Origin: Nocardia vinacea
Lineage (GTDB): Bacteria; Actinomycetota; Actinomycetes; Mycobacteriales; Mycobacteriaceae
DNA length: 64,000 bases
Reading direction: 5' to 3'
NCBI RefSeq assembly: GCF_035920345.1
Contig: NZ_CP109149.1
Coordinates: forward strand, 1,922,001 to 1,986,000
The translations under genes and the position numbers were made by a program. This document shows, piece by piece, positions 27,801-33,755 of this stretch. The notes beneath the pieces are model-generated. The model searched no databases and had not been told where the DNA came from. It was given only the letters and a program-made list of their open reading frames with translations. The first letter of the stretch is position 1. Each line of letters starts with the position of its first letter.

Positions 27801-28963
27801 TGCTGGTCGCCCTCTTCGGGTGCCGTTCGGCTCGGGAGTCCGTCGCGCGAGCTGTCGTCGCGCGGCCCGTCGATCTCGGGGCTGGTTTTCTCGTGTGATC
27901 GGGGTGTGTCGGCATTGCTGTGGGGCCAGGCCCAGTCGGGCGCTTCTCGGACCGGGAGGCCGTCCGGCGAGGCATCAGAGCGGGACCGGCCGGTCTCGGT
28001 AAAGGTTTCCTCGCGTGGCCGGATCGGTGCCCCCATGGCTCGGGTGGCACGCATCGCCGCTCCGAAACCGCCGACAGCGCCACTGGAGGCACCCATCATT
28101 ATCATCTGGGCAAGATTGAGTTTGGCGTGGGTGATCGCGGACATGGTCACCGCACCGGCGGCCCCGCCCGCTGCGCCGCCGGTAGCGCTGGCGAGCACGA
28201 CTGCCACGGCGCGTCCCGTCGAGCGTCCCGCTTGTGTCGCGGCGTTGGCCCCGATGCGGGTGAGTGCGGGCAGCACCGCACGGGTAGCCAGGGAGCCGAC
28301 CAGGCCACCGGCGCCACCGGCGGCCGCGGCCACCCATACCTGGCCCCAATCAATGCTGGTGCGGCGTCCGGGTTTGCCATGGCCCTGGATGATTTGGGCG
28401 TATTGCGCACCGGCCACGACACCGCCCATGGAGACCGAGCCCATGATGGTCGCGCGAATGGCGAGCGCCATGTGGGGGAATCGCTCCATGAAGGCAGCCG
28501 CGCGTTGGAATAGGAACGCGAGGGTATCGCGACGGGCGGTGGTGGCGGCGACCTCGGCGGCGACGCGGTCGCTGGCGGCCTTCATCGGTACGGTGGTGTC
28601 GATGAGCAGGTTGGCGAGTAGGACTGCGCCGATCCCGATGACGATGTACTGCTCGAGTTCGATCGAATTAGCGGAGTCGTAGAGCAGGGTGGCCATGCCG
28701 TCGGCGAATTCGATTTGATTGCGCGTGTTGGCGATCTCGGTCTTCAGCTGTTTCTGGATCGCGTCGGCGGCCTCGCCCTGGATTGCCGCGGATACGTCGT
28801 CGGCGAGTCGTTCGAGGTGCTGCAGTGTGACTTTGAGACGTTCGGCCGAGCGTGCCCAGGCGTCGGCCGCGGCGCGGATATCTTTGGGACTACCGACCGG
28901 AAAGTGGCCGATTACCCAGCGTGTCAGCCAGTCCGGGAAGTGGGGTGGGATAGTGACACTCAC
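18893..28963 (-). CDS. giant WXG-type polymorphic toxin-like protein with zincin, anti-sigma ATPase-like and sigma-4-like modules
   Basis: 3356 residues. The GTG at 28963 overlaps the upstream stop (GTGA). Modules by residue: 1-110 WXG100-like helical head (IPPHFPDWLTRWVIGHFPVG); 110-330 hydrophobic/Gly-rich region (GGAAGGAAGAVTM); 330-1080 Pro/Gln-rich linker. Residues 1100-1232 resemble RsbW-type HATPase (N-box LLVSETVANSLRW, G-box AECGRGGPLVDMLS). Residues 1384-1440 resemble sigma-70 region 4 (LPETQRATLYYRFVQG, LGRTIGATKALQSRALQTIS). 1480-1725 is an unassigned helical domain. 1795-1875 and 2616-2695 are near-identical repeats. Around 2000-2520 lies a zincin domain with H2405-E-E-G-H2409 and a candidate third ligand E2491 (ELYAEANMAVN). 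From about 3037 is a module with FAARDGHII and VDDALRGRMEEVV, possibly HAD-like. No signal peptide is seen. Export by type VII secretion is inferred from the head domain. Confidence 0.8.
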   Translation of the reverse strand: MSVTIPPHFPDWLTRWVIGHFPVGSPKDIRAAADAWARSAERLKVTLQHLERLADDVSAAIQGEAADAIQKQLKTEIANTRNQIEFADGMATLLYDSANSIELEQYIVIGIGAVLLANLLIDTTVPMKAASDRVAAEVAATTARRDTLAFLFQRAAAFMERFPHMALAIRATIMGSVSMGGVVAGAQYAQIIQGHGKPGRRTSIDWGQVWVAAAAGGAGGLVGSLATRAVLPALTRIGANAATQAGRSTGRAVAVVLASATGGAAGGAAGAVTMSAITHAKLNLAQMIMMGASSGAVGGFGAAMRATRAMGAPIRPREETFTETGRSRSDASPDGLPVREAPDWAWPHSNADTPRSHEKTSPEIDGPRDDSSRDGLPSRTAPEEGDQHTIRDGHTHRPPKDTIDEINKDEIDKFDESYAEAFRKLDEGGAPPPSDPPQSPGTPQAPPASPTSPGTSPAPGHGWSPWDDALKLLNEGGFEAAPADPMATPGSSSPTGLGTAQFQSSRPDSPQMGLAGNIVAAEGQPSATPGSVMTMTMSANTHAENNTHFGTAKDLGGTGNGPGVTAGPPVAHGGSPTGGGPGPHSNTAGHGPGELPPSPDEASILHLDFDYEPVANEPATPAGTSPAATPHVASATPVEPVPGSGPGSTPSASSAETKSPTTPVGASAGPGGTPATPAPTPAANASQAAPQANPPQQPHANPQAAQPNAPQPQAAQANPPQPHATPQGAQANSPQQPQAATPSPGAAANNSASQAIPLAPLAGAAALSGHGPSNPDSVTGLSAPPPAMSGGQPTDNDQTTSDPEEFPDRIGTIVTPPMPSYVPAQPQVDEFPNKEVDEYTKPPGTTYKIPGQPDPPDGPPPNAIPIVLHPTTPALPDTGPAIPLTDRPQVPIPDTAVPGAPAENDQDEQKPRVHDSEPPLPRHNNTPAPHLPATPADRPTELNPPSHYATTPNPQTPGAPTDPTATPQNHDSTQYIPDPTVQPTRGGTPATTLAGPLPQPVVPARPVPMASASANDPKKRKRKQETPPESPAPVPTTPPQPKPKKRPGKGQPPPQPAAEPPPTPTSGPPTPAAAPKPRKRSSSSTPPIRELFIVRQDGEDTGVVGEEGPRVRPAGRARAWVRSLPQKFPWLTEDLVDTAELLVSETVANSLRWTKHEVAVILTVTDTDDVRQVRFTVTDKSSVVPESTDMPDWDAECGRGGPLVDMLSADHGTIVQDNGTGKSTWFELHQPHGGPSDLGIPSAAPDNDDSGSDAASPPSPPEPTPTPFETNSAATEDLPAPDRGLSTPPPASNTANPIVPEHEPDGSPTSSRKPGPRPTLPAATPFGERHAEQAVKRRRRRRDNNPGTALPVEKTAEIVDALANADWLLAPIRKAVRDNQNAMADSIGTLPETQRATLYYRFVQGLSAEATAETLGRTIGATKALQSRALQTISEVLPGDQAALLRPPMGRRRAATSVPPTPAQPNPELIAPEPADPVTAIDNEIRDLEHALGIETDAERMLEIALYQEGIFWRTAIAAEQVRPELLFGQTEWLSWLDARKYAQKHLDDELTVDFILELHRRLGSRIQPDDTGKFHIAKNKHWGVLSRPLTESERGDFHGRLTRVLLYWALEKAGVPPSAIPDFDEDLYGSAADWTETIRAGSMQYRLLKGGLAQLGRTVPPVILANLEYARDRYRQMNGRRSPFVPGELHDGVACKRLLAILEGAGPLPDDSELVHAIIDKPLRAEDATPSRDAPLKHHPITNGDPPPSVIGNRVATDGADISKASPRNPSEQSATPWGGRGSSDTPVASPGAPRARGAMPFDPVLMAGNNGTDVEIDHAVARRRNGRNDGAWAVFNRFGVDNAGQHDGRKRRDKGVAAEAAPTPWNHRRSAEKNKTPMKSDFQRTPGTDKVAAPDSALEPENHTTPDTNNSNTQQGSPRPAAESIPEPDAIGSNTHAHSPKPTTESSAQGNSPHTAHKSDSRTQAGPALAPGSPIGAARAPQSGNPKQSKTVQQAKESPAAAAPGSPEPGVPGAPGHGALSPEQSQQGPGAAPQPDPYKWDPGRDWVATEHVSVLGVVHAFEQLNPATKVSFQPGVDLRRAQEALQTIHDHLTKHPMVVIRELALTSFEDGRIYDGFPHVSDGQVVTGRLQLDVDYVIREKEKEDRSLTIEEVWQCATEMFADALMFATCWRAEAQAETALRKTHERRAATESPVDFDKWLQTQFTKACFFNKKSLRDLDIRQAFRQSFAAKEYWFNPSPGEYALYSLLTTLARQLHGMTLPPERVLTAAELASMEEGAEIARGLEHDLGVKAVGLAGPDLDLDALRQFAQAMRELLTKNPGLLAPDPEHHRPVIGVDMPSRYTTMIWTRSQEIDGRRQVTGFWLSERYAMSLSLFQQDVQRSVDSQWLSADSEQAFKSIAFHEEGHWFHNLSGLKYIPEADYQNIMSALVALFVRTSLSTTMDTFPAWLRRELSGYSFQRRETKHKASETPKEQEGADAVALRELYAEANMAVNMHGSRATDAQKLVHSHLMAAYERQKQSEHDAGGVRSEGGEDGLTAAPHKPSERSVTPWSGAGSVNAENRPADRHSATDGDVRATQQAGRDAGGTASAPTDGQSKPGRAGDTPVASPAAPRGRGAMPFDPVQMAGDNGRDVEIDHAVARRRNGRNAGAWAVFNRFAGENAGQHDGRKRPDKGAAAEAAPTPWSRRSADTAAVPARPQTVQVLSQTPDDLEMQIRWQRALRDDAATERGLDPAMLTPNSLALEWLRIRAEAARDELAESLGVDRGELYPRLVRHALDELQAGLNYLHDEGWLRVSRERPATEVMAWIGRFVRQIAAEQEATTQQQKNHLKLIRDELHSNLHEILGTRWELGRASIFAIDWKFDIGKVNDKRELLLGQSWRPFENNPMGNLRRYGHVAGIPEILHLADAVECFEAATLVQHADEFNRLSAMAEAGTGMSRTVARFDSSTRQEFVAPVPMRDEFLRNFPRIPVEQAFSSIADIGRSFSLDPYGLRLTAQAYDVASEFIAPFHKWVGESMLHRLRPRAAENPLWRCMFAARDGHIIAAAIRNIDPVFFAKFCREVGYSSKVIEMVARDFERLTGKKLPLPKTFRSGLSEEAEALVSGTYRNFVKHMRSEGIDLELPGSAYTIVDDALRGRMEEVVKHVFTEPEITGEYTILTIHPDDPHPNSKRGHLFHLPASHWQGGSGLTRYVPAEERLTFLANPAVWIFEELGQGPAHTVETITENGPDQRRAPKTRFSRDRFPPDLDEMAREPRVVQAMKTAVLLATAHYARDGGQGDVRPFLRQSRSWVLQDGNTDPRFFALASALVPRFQGVQEGWLVPDARPTRPKLPTGGNAGETFAPTRTRKAAP
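20880..21117 (-). repeat. internal protein repeat, C-terminal copy
   Basis: About 75 codons of the giant gene (GAMPFDPVQMAG, DVEIDHAVARRRNGRN, GAWAVFNRF, AGQHDGRKRPDKG, TPWSRRSAD). It is near-identical to 23340-23582. It separates the zincin from the C-terminal module. Confidence 0.85.
23340..23582 (-). repeat. internal protein repeat, central copy
   Basis: It matches 20880-21117 (GAMPFDPVLMAG, DVEIDHAVARRRNGRN, GAWAVFNRF, AGQHDGRKRRDKG, TPWNHRRSA). It lies before the second Pro/Gln linker and the zincin domain. Confidence 0.85.
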
Positions 28964-30533
28964 CGGGGCGTCGACCGCCCTCTCGCGCCCTCCACCAACA
29001 ACCGGTACAGCACCCGCGCGGGACCGCACGCGTCATCGTCACGCAACTCCACCTCGGCGAATGCCGCGATCAACGCCGCGCGCGGCTGGAACCGACCGTC
29101 GACGATGCTGTTGCCGCCCAATTGGTCCCGCCACCGCCGGTAGCCGCCGATGATGCGGGCCAGCGTGTCCCTGGCGTCCCACCGGCCGTTGATGCGCCGA
29201 TATTCGGTGATCAGGGACCGCTGTGCCAGCCGCCGGACGGACGGACCCGCCTGATTCTCCATGATCCGGCCGAGGTCGCCGACGATCGTCGAGTACATCG
29301 GTCGCTCCTCGGATCCGGCTACAGAGTTCCCGGATTGTATTGCCGCATAGACCTTTTCGCTGAACTGCGCCGGATTCGCCACCAGGGCGCGGTCGAGCAG
29401 GATGAGCGACCCGGTGCTCGCTGATTCCGACCCATCATCGCCTCGATCCCGGCTCACCTCGGAGATCCGGTCGCCGAGTTCGGTGATCTCGATCCCGCCG
29501 AGATCGATGAACGGGTATTTGCCGAGAATGTCGTCGATGGCCGCGGCCAGTTGGGCGACCATCTCCTGTCCGATGCCCGAGGTATCGAAGCCGACGATCC
29601 GCAGTTCGTACCGATCGGCGAGCTCCTGGGCCGCGGCCAGTGCCGCCGCATCGGTCGGCACTCGAACGAGCTCCGTGCGACCGGCTGCGGGCGCCGGGGC
29701 GGAAATACCTGTCCGGGCGGGAGGGCGCTCGACCCGTTCTTCGGCGGCGGAGTATTGAGCGGATTTCGAGCCCACGGCGTACCGGGCTTCGACCACGGTG
29801 TGTCCGCGGTCTTGTTCGCCGCGGTCCACAGACGGTCGGGTTTGCCGGACCAGGGCGTGGCAGCAGCCGCGGGTGGGGACGAATTTCCGGCGATCGGCGG
29901 CGGGACGGAGTCAGGCACGTCCTGTGGTAGTTGCGGATCGCGCAGCCCGGGGCTGTCCAGCCGATCCAGATCGGCGTATTCCGGTTGATCGGGCGCATGG
30001 AGATAACCATTCGGCTGGTCGGCCGGATATTGCGCTTGATAAGGGAAATTGGGAGTCCCGGTCGGATCGGGTGGCGTTGGGCCGATGTCCTGCGGCACGG
30101 CTCCTCGGGCCAGTGCGGACGGAATCGGCTCGGGTTGTTGCGATTCCGGTTGTTTCCCAGGTTGGCCGACCGGCTGATCGCCACCGAAAACGACCTGCCC
30201 CGGGCTATCGAACCGCGTCAGGTCCGCGTCGGGGAGCGAACGGCCGAGATCCTGATCCTGGACATCGAATACGTCGGCGGTGCCGCCGACATTTTGTCCC
30301 AACCTGTGCATCCGGTCGACCAGGCGCTCGAATCCGGCGACTCCCTCGGTCGCTTCCGGCTCGTAACTGTCACCGAAGATCCGCCCGGGCTCGTCATTGC
30401 CCCAGCACTCGCCTTTGTCGGCCAGCGTGGACTTCAGCTGTTTCAGCCGATCCCGCGCGGCGTCGGCGATGGACAGCAGGTCCGGAGCCAGTGCCCGCAT
30501 CCGGTCCAGATCGACGTGCAACGACTGCCCCAT
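28960..30533 (-). pseudogene. WXG-type secreted protein with degenerate zincin domain, frameshifted
   Basis: The ATG at 30533 follows GAGGGGG. Frame A encodes a helical WXG-like head (LHVDLDRMRALAPDLLSIAD, WGNDEPGRIFGDSYEP), then a Pro/Gln-rich linker with TPWSKPGTPWARN. Around 29770-29690 coding moves to another frame (SAAEERVERPPARTG) and runs to 28960. That C-terminal part has the zincin layout of actinobacterial polymorphic toxins: LVRVPTDAAALAAAQELADR, YPFIDLGGIEITEL, RPMYSTIVGDLGRIME and AAFAEVELRDDDACGPARVL. Where family members carry HEYGH or HEFGH after STIV, this protein has GDLGR (29266-29280), so the zinc-binding and catalytic residues are lost. The late Glu is kept. The GTGA overlap couples it to the giant gene. 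The frameshift could be real decay, programmed, or an assembly error. Confidence 0.65.
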
Positions 30534-30811
30534 AGCAGGCAATCCCCCTCATCATCGGCCGAGAGTGTCAGAATTCTTGTGGACAGAACGGTGAAGTGCT
30601 AATTTTCGGCTATCTGTCTCCCAAGGCATTCGCGGCAAGAACCGAGCCAGTGTCCGATGCGTACCTCGGGCGGCACAACCGCAGCGTCATCTCCTGCCCG
30701 ATTCCGATAGTCGCCGACACGGAAGCGTAGGTTTCGTATCGAGGCCGCCGCCACACGAACGAGAAGGGCCCCGCATCTCGACGGTGCGGAGCCTCTGCAA
30801 GTCACGTTGAA
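30534..30811. other. intergenic upstream of toxin operon
   Basis: No gene seen. It should contain the promoter of the minus-strand operon, but I could not pick a convincing -35/-10 pair. Confidence 0.4.
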
Positions 30812-30903
30812 TCAGATAGCGCGGACGTCCTGGGCCTGCGGACCCTTCTGACCCCGGCCTACCTCGAACTCCACGCGCTGGCCCAGCAGGCGAGTACTCC
30901 TGC
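30812..30903 (-). pseudogene. cold-shock protein C-terminal remnant
   Basis: The minus strand reads LLGQRVEFEVGRGQKGPQAQ and ends DVRAI with a stop, the classic C-terminus of a CspA-type single-stranded nucleic-acid-binding protein. The RNP motifs and the rest of the OB fold are missing upstream, and the neighbouring frames do not restore them. Confidence 0.55.
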
Positions 30904-31361
30904 ATCGGCGACAGGCGGACCTCGATGCATTCGGCCCGCGCGCTACGGACGCGCATGGCCTCGGTGGGGAAGCCCTACGACGAAGCCGTCGAGTGCCTCG
31001 AGGGCGATCGGGGTCTCCCCTGGTGCTGGAACCTATCCCTCGACCGTTGCTGTCGTGCTGTGCCACAGCGACTTACGGTTTGGGCACCCGAATCTTGCGG
31101 TTGCGGGCACGAGAACCCCCGGCGTCAAACGCTCCCCCTGGCGATCGGTACAGACTGCTGAGCGTCGTCGGAAGCCTGTCTGGGAGATGCTCTACGACGG
31201 AGTCATTAATTCAGCTGCCCACCTCTGGGGAGTCCGATTCGCATCTGTGCTCGGATCCGGCGGCCCCGAGCGCGCTGCCCAGACCGGCAGCACCACCTGC
31301 TAGGCCACCATCCACTTGGCGCTGATTAGCCGCCGGAACAACTGCGCGGCCGAGGTTTACG
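30904..31361. other. no recognisable gene
   Basis: Short frames on both strands without family resemblance, lying between the cold-shock remnant and a hypothetical ORF. Confidence 0.4.
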
Positions 31362-31895
31362 TTGAAAATTTCCAGTAGTCGCTGCCGTACATTCGAATAC
31401 CGGGTCACTCGGGCGAGCCCGTGCGCGGTCGACCTCGCGCCGTCCGAGATCGGGATGACCAAACCGTTCTTCGACTGCCTGCTGCTGGCGGTCGGGGTGC
31501 AGCTCGGCGATCGGGTAATCACTGCCGCAGCGGTGGAAATCGTCAAAAGCATTGTGGCGCAAACCGGTTCGGCCTACATCGTGATCGATGGGTTCGCACA
31601 CTGGGCCGAGGTCACCGAACAGCTCGGGTCGGCACCGGAATTCGACGTGCTGGCCGGACTCGCCGACGCGCTGGACGTGTTGGCGGAGCTGACCGAACGG
31701 CTGGAGGAACGCGGCGAGTTGGTCCATCTGATGCCGTTCGGCTGGAACAACGTCCAGCGCGTCGAGTTGTTCGATGGGCAGTGGCCCAGGCAGATCACCG
31801 ATATCCAGCTCGACAGTTCCCCGGCCTGGTCGTCGTTGCGTCGGCCGGACCGGCGCCTCACGCCACGGGTGCGAATGCCATGCGGGCGCAACTGA
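31362..31895 (+). CDS. hypothetical protein, possibly 5'-truncated
   Basis: The family is not recognised. The plus frame has real protein character: alternating helices and strands (VGVQLGDRVITAAAVEIVKS, GSAYIVIDGFAHWAEVTEQL, LVHLMPFGWNNVQRVELFDG, WPRQITDIQLDSSPAW). The antisense frame is low-complexity and His/Arg-rich. No convincing ribosome-binding site precedes the first codons, and an internal ATG at 31455 (MTKPFFDCLLLAVG) is an alternative start. It may be the 3' part of a longer gene. Confidence 0.4.
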   Translation: MKISSSRCRTFEYRVTRASPCAVDLAPSEIGMTKPFFDCLLLAVGVQLGDRVITAAAVEIVKSIVAQTGSAYIVIDGFAHWAEVTEQLGSAPEFDVLAGLADALDVLAELTERLEERGELVHLMPFGWNNVQRVELFDGQWPRQITDIQLDSSPAWSSLRRPDRRLTPRVRMPCGRN

Positions 31896-32407
31896 CGGTT
31901 GACGTGTCGGTGGGTGTTCGGTCAGTCTGCGACGGCGTCGGCGGGCTCGGTGGCCGTGGAACCGGTACCGCGCGTTGCGGATTCGAACAGCAGGGCCTCG
32001 ACGATACCCGTAACCGTACATTCAGGCGCGCAAACCGTAAGTCTCAACCGCACGGCACGACGGGGTAGCCGAGGCGGGGATAACATGTTGTCAGGCCAGA
32101 GCCTGGAGGCAATCGAGTTGACGTCGGGTTTCCGTATAGGTGGGCCGACCAGATGCGTCTGCACGGCAGTGACCTCCGTCGGGTGTGGTGTTTACGACGA
32201 CGTCCGGGAGTTGCTGGAGTCGGCGACATTCCGCCGGTCGGCAACAGCGGAGTTCAGGGTTCGTCGGACAGTCTTGCGCATGCCGCCAGGACTCCACACC
32301 GGGATGCGGTTTTGGCGATGGCCAACTCGCTCGCCCCGGTCACGCGCCGAACGAACTGCTGTTCAGCGGGGCAGTCATCACCGTTTGATCCAGGATGAGG
32401 GTGTCAC
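31896..32407. other. no recognisable gene
   Basis: Only short frames. It includes the leader of the AraC regulator, with GAGGG 7-11 nt before its ATG. Confidence 0.45.
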
Positions 32408-33394
32408 ATGAGATACGACCGGTTGGTCGTCAACGATGCGCAGGAATGGGCCGAACTCACCAACGGCTTTGTGCCGATGGGGCATCGGATACAGCACCTC
32501 GGCGAGTGGACCTCCACCCTGACCGTGCAGCAGAGTACGGTGTACAGCCTGCTGCGCTGGGACGAACCCGACGGGCGGGTTGGCTATCGCACCCCAGGTC
32601 ATGTCCGGCGTGAAGCTGCTGACGGGTTCTACTGGCTGGTGCTCCCCCAGCACACCTCCTTCGTCGTGGGCCGAGAAGAGGGCGTCATCACAGCACCCCG
32701 GGGTCACGCCATGTTGTTTGGTCTCGACCAGGTGTGCTGGATGCGGCCCGGTCCCCGCGCGCTGGCCCTGCAGCTACCGCGCACCGAGATCGACCACGCA
32801 ATCTCGGTGGACGGCTCGCGGTGCACCCCATTGGATATGGATTCCGGTCTGGGCCGGGTCACCCGGACCTTGATCCACAACGTGCATGCCGAGCAGGCGG
32901 ACTTCAGCGACCGTGAGTTCAATGCGGTGTGTGATCGAATCAGCGAGCTGCTGTGCATGCTCGCACTGGGCGACACGAGCCCACAGCGCGGGCATCTCGA
33001 CGAGACGGTGGAGGCCGTGCGACGGTACGTGCGCGACTCCGTTGGGGTCGCGGATGTGCGGCTACCCGCGGTCGCACACGCACTCGGCTGGTCACCGCGG
33101 CAACTACGGGTCGCTCTGCACCAGGCGGGCACCACCTATCGCGATGTGCGCCGAGACGAAGCACTGCGCGTGGCCCGGGACTTGCTGGAAAGTGAAGGGG
33201 CCCAGGGCATGACGATCACCGAAATCGCCGAACGCACTGGTTTCACGCCGAACTGGTTCTCTGCGGCATTCAAGGCCCGCTACGGCGAGGCACCGCGCGA
33301 GTTCCGGCAGCGGCGTCTTGCCGGGTCGTCCGACGACCCGCCACGGCTGCGGTCAGGTGCCGCAGATGAGGTTGCGCTCGACGCGACGGGGTAG
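32408..33394 (+). CDS. AraC-family transcriptional regulator
   Basis: 328 residues. The N-terminal AraC-binding-like cupin region covers about 1-190 (GEWTSTLTVQQSTVYSLLRW, FYWLVLPQHTSFVVGREEGV, APRGHAMLFGLDQV). The C-terminal HTH_18 is LPAVAHALGWSPRQLRVALH plus MTITEIAERTGFTPNWFSAA and FKARYGEAPREFR. The layout matches FeaR/NphR-like activators. It is followed 361 nt later by a P450 gene on the same strand, a plausible target. The C-terminal 25 residues are low-complexity. Confidence 0.8.
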   Translation: MRYDRLVVNDAQEWAELTNGFVPMGHRIQHLGEWTSTLTVQQSTVYSLLRWDEPDGRVGYRTPGHVRREAADGFYWLVLPQHTSFVVGREEGVITAPRGHAMLFGLDQVCWMRPGPRALALQLPRTEIDHAISVDGSRCTPLDMDSGLGRVTRTLIHNVHAEQADFSDREFNAVCDRISELLCMLALGDTSPQRGHLDETVEAVRRYVRDSVGVADVRLPAVAHALGWSPRQLRVALHQAGTTYRDVRRDEALRVARDLLESEGAQGMTITEIAERTGFTPNWFSAAFKARYGEAPREFRQRRLAGSSDDPPRLRSGAADEVALDATG

Positions 33395-33554
33395 TCGTCG
33401 CAGTCGGTCTGCCTGCTCCCGTCGCTTCGCGAACGCGAAAACGTAAATCGCCACCGTGAGCTGGAACGGCGGGGCTCCGGCAGGCGAGGTCGGCGCTGCC
33501 AGCGTCTTTCATGGACCGAGGCTGTATCCCCCGGAGATGATGAGTTTCCTTGCG

Positions 33555-33602
33555 CCGCTGCCGCTGCCGCTGCCGCTGCCGCTGCCGCTGCCGCTGCCGC
33601 TG
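33555..33602 (+). repeat. (CCGCTG)8 tandem hexanucleotide repeat
   Basis: Eight perfect CCGCTG units between the AraC regulator and the P450 start. They lie inside an open frame that would add a Leu-Pro repeat to the P450 if translation began further upstream. The array is slippage-prone. Because units are multiples of three, length changes would keep the frame. Confidence 0.9.
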
Positions 33603-33755
33603 CCGGTGTCGTTGTACGGTCCGACAGATCTCCGACGGACGGCGAGTGCGGGCGCTCGAACGAATTGTGACGGACGTAGCGGATCCGGGTCACCAGCCAC
33701 CTTGGAAGAGAACGACCTCTCGGCGCCGTGCCGGAGAGATCGACATACGAGTGAA

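Noticed and set aside
33555..33602. CRISPR-like array
   Set aside because: The units are contiguous hexamers without spacers; no CRISPR repeats or cas genes are seen in the window.
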